35,998 nucleotides of DNA from an uncultured Eubacteriales bacterium (lineage in GTDB: Bacteria > Bacillota > Clostridia > Christensenellales > Aristaeellaceae): assembly GCA_902790015.1 (NCBI GenBank), contig CADAQF010000025.1, positions 1 to 35,998 of the forward strand, written 5' to 3'. Positions 23,710 through 31,445 of the stretch are shown piece by piece (the first letter of the stretch is position 1; each line of letters opens with the position of its first letter). The notes under the pieces are model-generated. The model had not been told where the DNA came from. It did not search any database and saw nothing but the letters and a program-made list of their open reading frames with translations. Made by a program: the position numbers and the translations under genes.

Positions 23710-25551
23710 ATGGATCGTTCTCAGTGGGACCCGACGTTTGCCCGGCGCTTCAGCGCCCGGGAGGATGAGCTAAAATGGCTGTACTGCGAGCTGTATCACA
23801 ATAATCAGAAGGCGTGGGATTATTTCTGCGCCATGTTGTACACCGCCTATCAGAACCGGCCGGAGCCGCTCAGGCAGATGGATCTCGCCCGCGAGGCCCG
23901 GCCGGACTGGTATAAGGGCCACGACATGACCGGGATGCTGATGTACGTAAACGCCTTTGCGGGCACGCTCCGCGGGGTAAAGGAAAAGCTCCCCTACATC
24001 GCCGACTGCGGCGTCAACTACCTGCACCTGATGCCCCTTCTGGAAAGCCCGGCAGGCCGCAGCGACGGCGGCTACGCCGTCAGCGATTTCCGCCGCGTGC
24101 AGCCCGAACTGGGCACGATGGAGGACCTCTACGACCTTTCCCAAAGCTGCCATGAAAGGGGCATCGCCGTCTGCCTGGATTTCGTCATGAACCACACCAG
24201 CGAGGACCACGAATGGGCGCGCCGGGCCAGGGCGGGCGAAAAGGACTACCAGGACCGCTATTTTTTCTATGACGGCTGGGACATCCCCAACGCTTACGAG
24301 CAGACCGTCCCGCAGGTTTTCCCCACCACCGCGCCGGGCAACTTCACCTGGTGCGAGGAAGCGGGCAAGGTGGTCATGACCACCTTCTACCCCTATCAGT
24401 GGGACCTGAACTACGCCAATCCCACCGTCTTCAACGACATGACCGACAACATGCTCTTCCTGTGCAACCACGGGGTGGACATCGTCCGTCTGGACGCGGT
24501 GCCCTATATCTGGAAGGCCCTGGGCACCACCTGCCGCAACCTCCGCCAGGTGCATACCCTCACCCGCATGATGCGCATCGTGACCGAGATCGTCTGCCCC
24601 GGCACGCTGCTGCTGGGCGAGGTGGTCATGGAGCCCAGCAAGGTGGTGCCCTATTTCGGCACGGTCGAAAAGCCGGAATGCCATATGCTGTACAACGTCA
24701 CCACCATGGCCTCCCTGTGGCACACGGTCGCCACGAAGGACACGCGTCTTCTGCGCCACCAGCTGGAGCAGGTGTTCGCCCTGCCGGGGCAGTATACCTT
24801 CCTCAACTACCTGCGCTGCCACGACGACATCGGCTGGGGGCTGGATTACGACTTCCTGGCCCGGTTCGGCCAGCGGGAGGTGCCCCACAAGAAATACCTG
24901 AACGACTATCTGACCGGCAAATGGCCGGGCAGCCCCGCCCGGGGGGAGCTTTATAACGACGACCCCCGCCTGGGCGACGCCCGCCTGTGCGGCACGACGG
25001 CTTCCCTGTGCGGCATTGAGGCCGCCCTGCGGGGAGAGGCCGATCTGAGCCTGGCCCTGCGCAGGGACCAGATGCTGCACGCCTTCATGTTCACCCTGAG
25101 CGGGGTGCCGGTGCTCTACAGCGGCGACGAGATCGCCCAGGAAAACGACTACGGCTATCACGGCGATCCGCTGCGCCGGGAGGACAGCCGGTATCTGCAC
25201 CGCGGAAAAATGGACTGGCAGAAGGCTGAAAAGCGCCATCAGGACCATACCGTGGAAAACGCCGTCTTTTCGGCCATCCGCAGGCAGGAAAGCCTGCGCG
25301 CTGAGCATCCGGTTTTTGACAGCGCGGCGGACACGTGGCTGCTCAATATCCAGAACGACCAGGTGCTGGGCATCGGGCGGTATTACCGGGGCGAAAAGCT
25401 GCTGGCCCTGTTCAACTTCTCAGACGTCGAACACGCCGTTCCCCTGATGGATCCCTCCCCCTTCATCGACCTGTGGACCGGCGAGGAAAAGTCCGCTGAG
25501 CTGGTGCGGCTCGCCCCCGGCGGGTTTTTGTGGCTGCTGCAGACCTACTGA
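23710..25551 (+). CDS. Amylosucrase-like GH13 enzyme
   Basis: A 613-residue glycoside hydrolase family 13 protein whose length, N-terminal helical region (about 1-75) and lack of a signal peptide fit subfamily 4, amylosucrase or sucrose hydrolase. These act on sucrose, making an alpha-glucan plus fructose or simply hydrolysing it. Catalytic residues are visible: Asp262 in DIVRLDAVPY, Glu304 in LLLGEVV and Asp372 in CHDDIGWG. Other family regions are CLDFVMNHTS, VPVLYSGDEIAQ, and a C-terminal beta domain ending in LLQTY. AAGGAGG precedes the ATG. HAD and GDPD genes follow closely. Transferase or hydrolase activity cannot be decided from sequence. Confidence 0.85.
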   Translation: MDRSQWDPTFARRFSAREDELKWLYCELYHNNQKAWDYFCAMLYTAYQNRPEPLRQMDLAREARPDWYKGHDMTGMLMYVNAFAGTLRGVKEKLPYIADCGVNYLHLMPLLESPAGRSDGGYAVSDFRRVQPELGTMEDLYDLSQSCHERGIAVCLDFVMNHTSEDHEWARRARAGEKDYQDRYFFYDGWDIPNAYEQTVPQVFPTTAPGNFTWCEEAGKVVMTTFYPYQWDLNYANPTVFNDMTDNMLFLCNHGVDIVRLDAVPYIWKALGTTCRNLRQVHTLTRMMRIVTEIVCPGTLLLGEVVMEPSKVVPYFGTVEKPECHMLYNVTTMASLWHTVATKDTRLLRHQLEQVFALPGQYTFLNYLRCHDDIGWGLDYDFLARFGQREVPHKKYLNDYLTGKWPGSPARGELYNDDPRLGDARLCGTTASLCGIEAALRGEADLSLALRRDQMLHAFMFTLSGVPVLYSGDEIAQENDYGYHGDPLRREDSRYLHRGKMDWQKAEKRHQDHTVENAVFSAIRRQESLRAEHPVFDSAADTWLLNIQNDQVLGIGRYYRGEKLLALFNFSDVEHAVPLMDPSPFIDLWTGEEKSAELVRLAPGGFLWLLQTY

Positions 25552-25563
25552 CAGGAAAAAGGC

Positions 25564-26388
25564 ATGGACAGGAAACTGATCTTTGTGGATATCGACGGGA
25601 CGCTGACCCCGCCGGGCAGCAACACGCCGCCCGAAAGCGCCCTGTGGGCCATCCGCCGGGCGCGGGAAAAGGGAAATCCGGTATTTTTGTGCACCGGCCG
25701 GAACCGGGGCATGCTTGCGCCTGTGCTCGCTTACGGCTTTGACGGCGCGGTGGCCAGCGCGGGCGGATACGTGTTCGTGGGCGACAGGGTGCTGTTCAGC
25801 TGCCCCATGACGCCCGAACAGTTCGAAACCGGCATGCGGCTGCTGGGACAGACCGGCGTTTTCCGCACCATCGAAGGAGTGGACGCCACCTTCGGCGACG
25901 AGGACCTGAGCGCCTTTGTGCAGCACGCCGGGGACGGCAACAGCGAGCTGATCCGCTGGCGCAAAGCGCTGGCGGACCAGCTGAACATACAGCCCATGAG
26001 CGCCTATGACGGCTGCCCCGTCTACAAGATCGTCTTCATGTGCCGGGATATGGAGCAGCTTAAGCCCGCCCGGGAAGCGCTGGAAAAGGACTTCCGTTTT
26101 GTCGTCCAGGACGTGCCTGCCCGCGGCTGCCTCAACGGGGAACTGATCAACCGCCGCTTCGACAAGGGGCAGGGCGTCCGCCTGGTGGCGCGCACGCTGG
26201 GCATTCCCCTTTCGGACACCGTCGGCTTCGGCGACAGCATGAACGACCTGGAAATGATCCAGACCGTCGGCACCTCCGTCTGTATGGAAAACGGCAGCCC
26301 CACCCTGAAGGCGCAAAGCGACCTGGTCTGTCCCGCCGTTCAGGACGACGGCCTCAAATGGGCTTTTGAAAAGCTGGGGCTTTGCTGA
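25564..26388 (+). CDS. HAD-superfamily Cof-type phosphatase
   Basis: A 274-residue type-IIB HAD phosphatase of full length. Motifs are DIDGTLT with Asp9 and Asp11, FLCTGRNRG as motif II, the Lys of RRFDKGQG as motif III, and GFGDSMNDLEM as motif IV. It probably removes phosphate from a sugar phosphate or nucleotide. Family members have broad specificity, so I give no substrate. It starts 12 nt behind the amylosucrase-like gene with AGGAAAAAGG upstream, so the two are co-transcribed and a role with a sugar phosphate is plausible. It is an intact paralog of the TAG-interrupted gene at 20978. Confidence 0.88.
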   Translation: MDRKLIFVDIDGTLTPPGSNTPPESALWAIRRAREKGNPVFLCTGRNRGMLAPVLAYGFDGAVASAGGYVFVGDRVLFSCPMTPEQFETGMRLLGQTGVFRTIEGVDATFGDEDLSAFVQHAGDGNSELIRWRKALADQLNIQPMSAYDGCPVYKIVFMCRDMEQLKPAREALEKDFRFVVQDVPARGCLNGELINRRFDKGQGVRLVARTLGIPLSDTVGFGDSMNDLEMIQTVGTSVCMENGSPTLKAQSDLVCPAVQDDGLKWAFEKLGLC

Positions 26389-26416
26389 AAGCCCCGGCGA
26401 AAAAAATCAATAAAAC

Positions 26417-26435
26417 CCGTTCCGCAAAGGAACGG
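26417..26435 (+). terminator. Weak hairpin between the HAD and GDPD genes
   Basis: CCGTTCC (26417-26423) pairs with GGAACGG (26429-26435) around GCAAA, followed only by TCTTA. It is too weak for certain termination and may act as an mRNA processing or attenuation point before the GDPD gene. Confidence 0.3.
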
Positions 26436-26457
26436 TCTTACAGGAGGCATTTGACTG

Positions 26458-27183
26458 ATGCATACGACGATCCGCGTGAATCTTCCCGGTGTCAGGCTGG
26501 TGGCGCACCGGGGCCTGAGCGGGCTGGAAAGGGAAAACACCGCTTCCGCCTTCGTGGCCGCCGGCAACCGCTCCTATTACGGCATCGAAACGGACGTCCA
26601 CCTGACCCGGGACGGCCGCTTCATCCTGATCCACGACGAAAACACCAAGCGGGTCTCCGGCGACGAAATGATCGTGGAAAACACGGCCTATGACACCCTG
26701 CGCGCCCTGCGCCTGCCCGACCCGGGCGGCTTCGCCCGCGGGGACCTGATGCTGCCCGCCCTGTCCGAATACATAGGCATCTGCCGCAAATACGAAAAGG
26801 TGAGCGTGCTTGAGCTCAAAAACCACTTTGCCCCCGAGGATGTCCAGCGGGTCATCGACCTGGTCAGGGAAATGGGCCAGCTGGAAAACACGGTGTTCAT
26901 CTCCTTCGACCTGCCCAATATGCTGTGCCTGAGGGAAAAGCTGCCCGACCAGCCGCTTCAGTACCTGACCTACGACGTGACGGACGAGATCATCAGCACC
27001 CTGACCGCCCACCGCCTGGACCTTGACACCCAGTACACGGCCCTTACGGAGGATAACATCCGCCTGCTCCATCAAAAAAATATCAAGGTCAACGCCTGGA
27101 CGGTCAACGACCCGGACGTGGCCCTGAAGCTCGCCTCCTGGGGCATCGACCTGATCACCACCAACATACTGGAAAACGGCTGA
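26458..27183 (+). CDS. Cytoplasmic glycerophosphodiester phosphodiesterase
   Basis: A 241-residue soluble GDPD, about the length of UgpQ-type enzymes. Signatures are in order: His17-Arg18 in VAHRGL, Glu26-Asn27 in RENTAS, Glu44 and Asp46 in IETDVHLTRDG, and His59 in LIHDEN. KVSVLELK carries a late metal-binding Glu, and VNAWTVND is the C-terminal motif. It hydrolyses glycerophosphodiesters from phospholipid turnover to glycerol-3-phosphate. AGGAGG lies 10 nt before the ATG. It is the last gene of the amylosucrase operon and is followed by a hairpin at 27203-27226. It is soluble, unlike the membrane-anchored GDPD at 11424. Confidence 0.88.
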   Translation: MHTTIRVNLPGVRLVAHRGLSGLERENTASAFVAAGNRSYYGIETDVHLTRDGRFILIHDENTKRVSGDEMIVENTAYDTLRALRLPDPGGFARGDLMLPALSEYIGICRKYEKVSVLELKNHFAPEDVQRVIDLVREMGQLENTVFISFDLPNMLCLREKLPDQPLQYLTYDVTDEIISTLTAHRLDLDTQYTALTEDNIRLLHQKNIKVNAWTVNDPDVALKLASWGIDLITTNILENG

Positions 27184-27202
27184 CGCTGCGCAGGCCGGCT
27201 CC

Positions 27203-27226
27203 CGGGCAGGGCTTTCGTCCTGCCCG
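27203..27226 (+). terminator. Terminator after the GDPD gene
   Basis: CGGGCAGG (27203-27210) pairs with CCTGCCCG (27219-27226) around an 8-nt loop, followed by TTCCCTTT, a broken T tract. It separates this operon from the soj-parB group. A 13-nt match (27246-27258) to the end of the repeat element at 33234 lies just after it. Confidence 0.6.
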
Positions 27227-27353
27227 TTCCCTTTGCAGGAAAAAGCTGTTTAAGGCCAGTCCGGGCCAAACCTTTTAACAAATCACACATGGACTTTTTC
27301 GGCATTCTGTGGTATTGTTCTTAGTGGCAAGTCTGTTACAAGGCGGTGAGACG

Positions 27354-27848
27354 ATGGTGACCGGTCAACAGGTCGGAAGTCTGCTTGCTCCCTGGCTGGG
27401 AAGCGCCCTTCTGCAGGCGCGGCCCCAGATCGTCCGGGAGGTTTCCAGGCGCCTGAACGCCTATGTGCCCGTAAGGGACAGCGCCGCCACCCTGCGCAGC
27501 GGCCTGGAAGGCCTGCTCAGGGCCAGCGTCCTGGAGGCCACGGAGGGGGATCTGCGCATCATGCTGGACGACGGGAGCGTCGTCCGCATGGAGGAAGGGG
27601 ATTTTCCCATCCTGGCGGACGAATTGATGTACCTGGTGTTCGAGCAGTTCCCCACCGACGCGCACCATCTGATGCTGCTGAGGGATTTTTCGCTCCGGGA
27701 AAACAGCCTGTCGGCCGTCCGGACGCTGTACACCCGGTTTTCAGATTATGAAACGCTGGAGGAAAAGCGCGCGCTGGCCAAAATCGCCCGCGAGGCGCAC
27801 CCGGCCTTCCGCTGGAAAAGCTGGCTGACCGGCCCCGAAACCGAATGA
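27354..27848 (+). CDS. Uncharacterised protein upstream of soj-parB
   Basis: A 164-residue, probably cytoplasmic protein with no signal peptide that I can recognise and no known domain. The first 60 residues are helical (SLLAPWLGSALLQARPQIVREVSRRL). A short strand-rich stretch follows (LRIMLDDGSVVRMEEGDF), then charged helices (FSLRENSLSAVRTLYTRF). I chose the ATG at 27354, preceded by GGCGGTGAG; a GTG at 27309 in the same frame is an alternative. Its stop is 28 nt before the soj start, so the genes are likely co-transcribed and the protein may act in chromosome partition or cell-cycle control. That is inference from position only. Confidence 0.65.
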   Translation: MVTGQQVGSLLAPWLGSALLQARPQIVREVSRRLNAYVPVRDSAATLRSGLEGLLRASVLEATEGDLRIMLDDGSVVRMEEGDFPILADELMYLVFEQFPTDAHHLMLLRDFSLRENSLSAVRTLYTRFSDYETLEEKRALAKIAREAHPAFRWKSWLTGPETE

Positions 27849-27876
27849 CTATATCGACAAAGGAATGACAGATTCC

Positions 27877-28635
27877 ATGGGAAAGATCATCGCGGTCGCC
27901 AATCAGAAGGGCGGTGTGGGCAAAACCACCACCGCGGTCTCCCTGGCGGCCTATCTGGCTGAGAATAAACAGAAGACCCTCCTGGTGGACAGCGATCCCC
28001 AGGGCAACGCCTCCAGCGGCGTCGGCGTCGCGGCAGGCAAAAAAACGGTCTACGAAGCGCTTCTGATGCAGTGCGAAATGGAAAAGACCGTAGAAAAGAC
28101 GGATATCAAGCACCTGTCTGTTTCCCCGTCGGACATCCGTCTGGCCGGGGCGGAGCTGGAGTTGGCCCAGGTGGAGCGCCGGGAGTTCCGGATGCGCGCC
28201 GCCCTGTCGCAGGTGAAGGAGGGCTATGATTTCATCATCATCGACTGTCCGCCCTCCCTGAGCCTCCTGACCATCAACGCCCTCGCCGCGGCCGACAGTG
28301 TGCTGATCCCCATTCAGTGTGAATATTACGCGCTGGAAGGCGTCAGCGCCCTGATGGACACCATCCGCCGGGTGCGCCGCGGCATCAACCCCTCCCTGTC
28401 CGTGGAGGGCGTGCTGCTCACCATGTACGACGGCCGCACCAACCTGAGCCTGCAGGTGGCCTCGGAGGTCAAAAAGCATTTTAAGGGCCAGGTGTTCCCG
28501 CTGGTGATCCCGCGCAACGTGCGCCTGGGCGAGGCGCCCAGCCACGGGGAGCCCATCAGCCGCTACGACCCCCGTTCCCAGGGAGCGGCCGCCTACGAGG
28601 CGCTGGCCAAAGAAATCATCCGCAGAAACCGCTAA
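27877..28635 (+). CDS. soj: ParA/Soj chromosome-partitioning ATPase
   Basis: A 252-residue ParA-type ATPase that binds DNA in its ATP form and, with ParB, segregates chromosome origins and tunes replication start. Motifs are the deviant Walker A KGGVGKTTT near the N-terminus, SDPQGNASSG as switch I, and FIIIDCPPSLSLLTINAL as Walker B. The lack of an N-terminal DNA-binding extension fits chromosomal Soj rather than large plasmid ParA. I prefer the ATG at 27877 (MGKIIAVANQ); the AAAGGA at 27859-27864 directly abuts another in-frame ATG at 27865. parB follows after 12 nt. Confidence 0.92.
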   Translation: MGKIIAVANQKGGVGKTTTAVSLAAYLAENKQKTLLVDSDPQGNASSGVGVAAGKKTVYEALLMQCEMEKTVEKTDIKHLSVSPSDIRLAGAELELAQVERREFRMRAALSQVKEGYDFIIIDCPPSLSLLTINALAAADSVLIPIQCEYYALEGVSALMDTIRRVRRGINPSLSVEGVLLTMYDGRTNLSLQVASEVKKHFKGQVFPLVIPRNVRLGEAPSHGEPISRYDPRSQGAAAYEALAKEIIRRNR

Positions 28636-28647
28636 GGAGTATATGCA

Positions 28648-29511
28648 ATGAAAAAAATGGGCCTGGGACGGGGCCTGGACGCCCTGCTGCCCGAGCTGGA
28701 CACCGATGAAAACAGCATCCGGCAGATCCCCCTGAACGAAATAGACCGAAACCCCCGCCAGCCCCGCGCCGCCTTTGACGAGGACGCCCTGAAGGCGCTG
28801 AGCGACAGCATCCGCCAGACCGGCGTGCTGCAGCCCCTCCTGGTGACCCAGGAGGACAGCGGCCGCTATCAGATCGTGGCGGGCGAACGCCGCTTCCGCG
28901 CCGCCCGCATGGCGGGCCTGAGCGAGGTGCCCTGCGTCGTCAGGCAGATGACGCCGCAGCAGGTGATGGAGGCCGCCCTGGTCGAAAACCTGCAGCGGGA
29001 AGACCTGAACCCCATGGAAGAGGCGGAAGGCATCCGCTCGCTGATGGATCAGGCCCATTATACCCAGGAGCAGGTTTCGGAAAGGCTGGGCAGATCCCGC
29101 CCGGCAGTCGCCAACACCCTGCGTCTGCTCACCCTCCCTGCGGATATGCAGGAAGCCGTCCGCACAGGCCGGCTCTCCGCCGGCCACGGCCGGGCGCTGG
29201 CCGGCATCCGGGACGACGGCGCCCGCCAGGCGCTGTTTCAGAAGGCCCTTCGGGACAATCTGTCCGTCCGTCAGCTGGAGATGCTGGCCGCCGACCAGGA
29301 GACCGTCCCGGACAAAGTCCCGTCCCGCCCGCGCCATACAGTCCTTGCGCCGGAGCTTCAGGATATGCAGGAGCGTCTGCGCAGCGCCGTGGGCATCCGC
29401 CGGGTGACCCTCAAGGGTTCCGGGAAAAAGGGCAGCGTGGTGCTTTCCTATGATTCCGCTGAAGAACTGGAAATGATTTACGCAGCGCTGGAAACGCTGG
29501 AAGGAAAATAA
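28648..29511 (+). CDS. parB: ParB/Spo0J chromosome-partitioning protein
   Basis: A 287-residue ParB that loads at parS sites as a CTP-dependent clamp and stimulates Soj. It starts MGLGRGLDALLPE, typical of chromosomal ParB. PLNEIDRNPRQPR is box I, and GERRFRA is the CTP-binding box II. ENLQREDLNPMEEAEG precedes the helix-turn-helix (TQEQVSERLGRSRPAVANTL). The C-terminal 60 residues form the dimer domain. TAAGGAGTATATGCA places a good ribosome binding site before the ATG. I found no sequence close to the parS consensus (TGTTTCACGTGAAACA) in the window by eye. Confidence 0.93.
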   Translation: MKKMGLGRGLDALLPELDTDENSIRQIPLNEIDRNPRQPRAAFDEDALKALSDSIRQTGVLQPLLVTQEDSGRYQIVAGERRFRAARMAGLSEVPCVVRQMTPQQVMEAALVENLQREDLNPMEEAEGIRSLMDQAHYTQEQVSERLGRSRPAVANTLRLLTLPADMQEAVRTGRLSAGHGRALAGIRDDGARQALFQKALRDNLSVRQLEMLAADQETVPDKVPSRPRHTVLAPELQDMQERLRSAVGIRRVTLKGSGKKGSVVLSYDSAEELEMIYAALETLEGK

Positions 29512-29537
29512 GAAAGAATTATTTAGGAGGCCCTCCC

Positions 29538-30875
29538 ATGAAGCAAATGCCCATTTCCCCCGCCCAGCTGGACGCCTGGTCCAAAGCCTATCAGGTGAAC
29601 AACGAACGCAAGCTGGCCACGATGTCGCTGTCGCGCAACAATCTGGCGGAGGTCGCCTACCGCTCGGTGGGCGAAATGAAGATGCGCCAGAAGTTCTCCC
29701 TGGAGATCAAGACCCTGCCCGTGACCAACCAGAAGCATTCAGGCCGCTGCTGGCTTTTCGCGGCCACAAACGTCCTGCGTGAAAGGATCGCCAAGGAACT
29801 GGACCTGGAAAACTTCGAGCTTTCCCAGGCCTATCTGGCCTTCTGGGACAAGTTTGAGCGCTGCAATTACTTCCTCACCGCCATGCTGGACACCGCCCAT
29901 CTTCCCACCGACGACCGGACGGTATCCTTCATCCTCCAGACCGGTGTGCACGACGGCGGTCAGTGGGATATGTGCTCCAACATCATCGAAAAATACGGCG
30001 TGGTGCCCAAGGACGTGTACGACGAGACCTACCAGTCCGAAAACACCCGGGAAATGAACACGCTTCTGAACCGCGCCCTCAAGGTGGACGCCTGCAAGCT
30101 GCGCCAGATGGTGCTGGACGGCGTGGACGAGCCGCTGATCTACAAGCGCAAGTCCGAAATGCTGGGGAAGATCTACGGCTTCCTGTGCTCCTGCTACGGC
30201 GAGCCGCCCCGCACGTTCGACTTTGAATATGTCGACAAGAAGGGCCTGTATCACATCGAGCGGCAGCTGACCCCCCTGGCCTTCGCCGAAAAGTATGCCC
30301 TGCCCGTGACCCGCAATACCGTCAGCATCATCCATGCCCCCACGGCGGACAAGCCCTTCCACCAGACCTACACCATCCGCTACCTGGGCAACGTGGTGGG
30401 CGGCCGTCCCGTCACCCACCTGAACCTGAGCATGGACGAATTCAAGGCCGCCATCCTGCGCCAGCTGCGCGCCGGCAAGGTGGTCTGGTTCGGCAGCGAC
30501 GTGGGCCACTACGGCAACCGCGACAAGGGCATCTGGGACGATCAGAGCTACGGCGACGAGCTGCTTTCCGGGATGGAGCTGCAGATGGCCAAGGAGGACG
30601 CGCTGAACTACGGCCTGTCCGCCATGAACCACGCCATGGTCCTGACCGGCGTCAACCTGGACGCCGAGGGCCGGCCCACCCGCTGGAAGATCGAAAACTC
30701 CTGGGGCGACGAGCACGGCGCCAAGGGCTATTACGTCTGCTCCGACACCTGGTTTGACGAATACGTCTTCCAGGCCGCGGTCGAAAAGGAATACCTGGGC
30801 GAGCTGGAGCGCTTCGCTTCCCTGCCGCCCGTGGAGCTCGCTCCCTGGGATCCCATGGGAACACTGGCGGACTGA
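29538..30875 (+). CDS. pepC: C1 family aminopeptidase (bleomycin hydrolase type)
   Basis: A 445-residue papain-like cysteine aminopeptidase. The catalytic triad is visible: Cys71 in HSGRCWLFAATN, His365 in MNHAMVLTGV and Asn387 in IENSWGDEHGAKGYY. Length and motifs match PepC/bleomycin hydrolase, a cytoplasmic hexamer whose C-terminal residues reach into the active site and restrict it to aminopeptidase action. No signal peptide is present. TTAGGAGG lies before the ATG, 26 nt after parB, so it may be read from the same transcript. No terminator follows; the next 570 nt contain no gene. Confidence 0.92.
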   Translation: MKQMPISPAQLDAWSKAYQVNNERKLATMSLSRNNLAEVAYRSVGEMKMRQKFSLEIKTLPVTNQKHSGRCWLFAATNVLRERIAKELDLENFELSQAYLAFWDKFERCNYFLTAMLDTAHLPTDDRTVSFILQTGVHDGGQWDMCSNIIEKYGVVPKDVYDETYQSENTREMNTLLNRALKVDACKLRQMVLDGVDEPLIYKRKSEMLGKIYGFLCSCYGEPPRTFDFEYVDKKGLYHIERQLTPLAFAEKYALPVTRNTVSIIHAPTADKPFHQTYTIRYLGNVVGGRPVTHLNLSMDEFKAAILRQLRAGKVVWFGSDVGHYGNRDKGIWDDQSYGDELLSGMELQMAKEDALNYGLSAMNHAMVLTGVNLDAEGRPTRWKIENSWGDEHGAKGYYVCSDTWFDEYVFQAAVEKEYLGELERFASLPPVELAPWDPMGTLAD

Positions 30876-31035
30876 CCCGCTCCCGCTCCGGCTGAAAATC
30901 CCGAAAAACACTATTCACACGTTACTGTTCACCCGTTCAGTTAAAGTGACGTACGAAGCTGTCTTTTGTGAAGCGGAATTCCCGAGTCCGGCGATTCATT
31001 CGCCGGATTTGGCCGAAGGCCGAACTTCAGCGAGG

Positions 31036-31102
31036 GGTGAGGAGGGCCCGGAAAACGATCCGGTGGATCGTTTTCACCGACGAACAGGCCGGCAGGCCCT
31101 GG
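31036..31102 (+). repeat. Hairpin-module repeat, copy 1
   Basis: GGGTGAGGAGGGCCCG leads into AAAACGATCC (31052-31061), GGT, and GGATCGTTTT (31065-31074). CCGACGAACAGGCCGGCAGG and CCCTGG follow. The flanks are nearly identical to copy 3 at 33298, while the stem sequence differs (GATC instead of AGGC), so the pairing is kept although the sequence is not. Confidence 0.65.
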
Positions 31103-31250
31103 CATGAGGAGCGGAACAAAAGATGTGACGAGGGGATCATCAAGGGGGAACACCCTTGATTGAAATCCGCAGCGGCGGCATGTACGTCGCGAGGACGAAA
31201 TCGCGCAGCGATTTCTCCCTTACAGATTTGCCGTCTGGGTTCGCAGCGCC

Positions 31251-31280
31251 CGGAAAACAGGCCGGTGGCCTGTTTTCAGC
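31251..31280 (+). repeat. Hairpin-module repeat, copy 2
   Basis: CGGAAAACAGGCC, GGT, GGCCTGTTTTCAGCG: the stem is 31254-31263 with 31267-31276. The core equals copy 3, but the flanks differ, being framed instead by the CAGATTTGCC/GGCAAATCTG pair. Confidence 0.55.
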
Positions 31281-31397
31281 GAGAACGTGGCTCCCGAAGG
31301 GACGACAGGCAAATCTGCAGGGGGGTTCCGTAGGGGGGACGCAAGTCCCCCATGCGGTGACTGTTCAGTGAAACTGAACAGTCACCTTCACACATTT

Positions 31398-31425
31398 CCG
31401 CGCCGCCTCATTGCCGGCGGCGCGG
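31398..31425 (+). promoter_or_regulatory. GC-rich leader hairpin before the HlyD-like gene
   Basis: CCGCGCCGCC (31398-31407) pairs with GGCGGCGCGG (31416-31425), 10 nt before the GGAGG of the next gene. There is no T tract. It may limit read-through or affect translation. Confidence 0.4.
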
Positions 31426-31445
31426 TATCATCACGGAGGATATGG

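Larger units (their letters stand above)
30876..31386. repeat. Non-coding repeat mosaic after pepC
   Basis: About 500 nt without a convincing gene but packed with inverted repeats. ATCAAGGG (31139-31146) faces CCCTTGAT (31153-31160). CAGATTTGCC (31223-31232) faces GGCAAATCTG (31308-31317). GGGGGAC faces GTCCCCC near 31335-31350. A 14-bp perfect stem occupies 31356-31369 with 31373-31386. Two copies of an AAAAC...GTTTT hairpin module also lie here. The frames that cross it lack good start sites. It looks like an assembly of short mobile or REP-type elements. Confidence 0.6.

Noticed and set aside
27877..29511. Chromosome origin next to soj-parB
   Set aside because: No DnaA boxes, dnaA or dnaN, or AT-rich unwinding region are seen, and the usual origin-side neighbours are absent.
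31156..31371. 71-residue + strand frame in the repeat mosaic
   Set aside because: Covers inverted repeats and shows no domain. The region looks non-coding.
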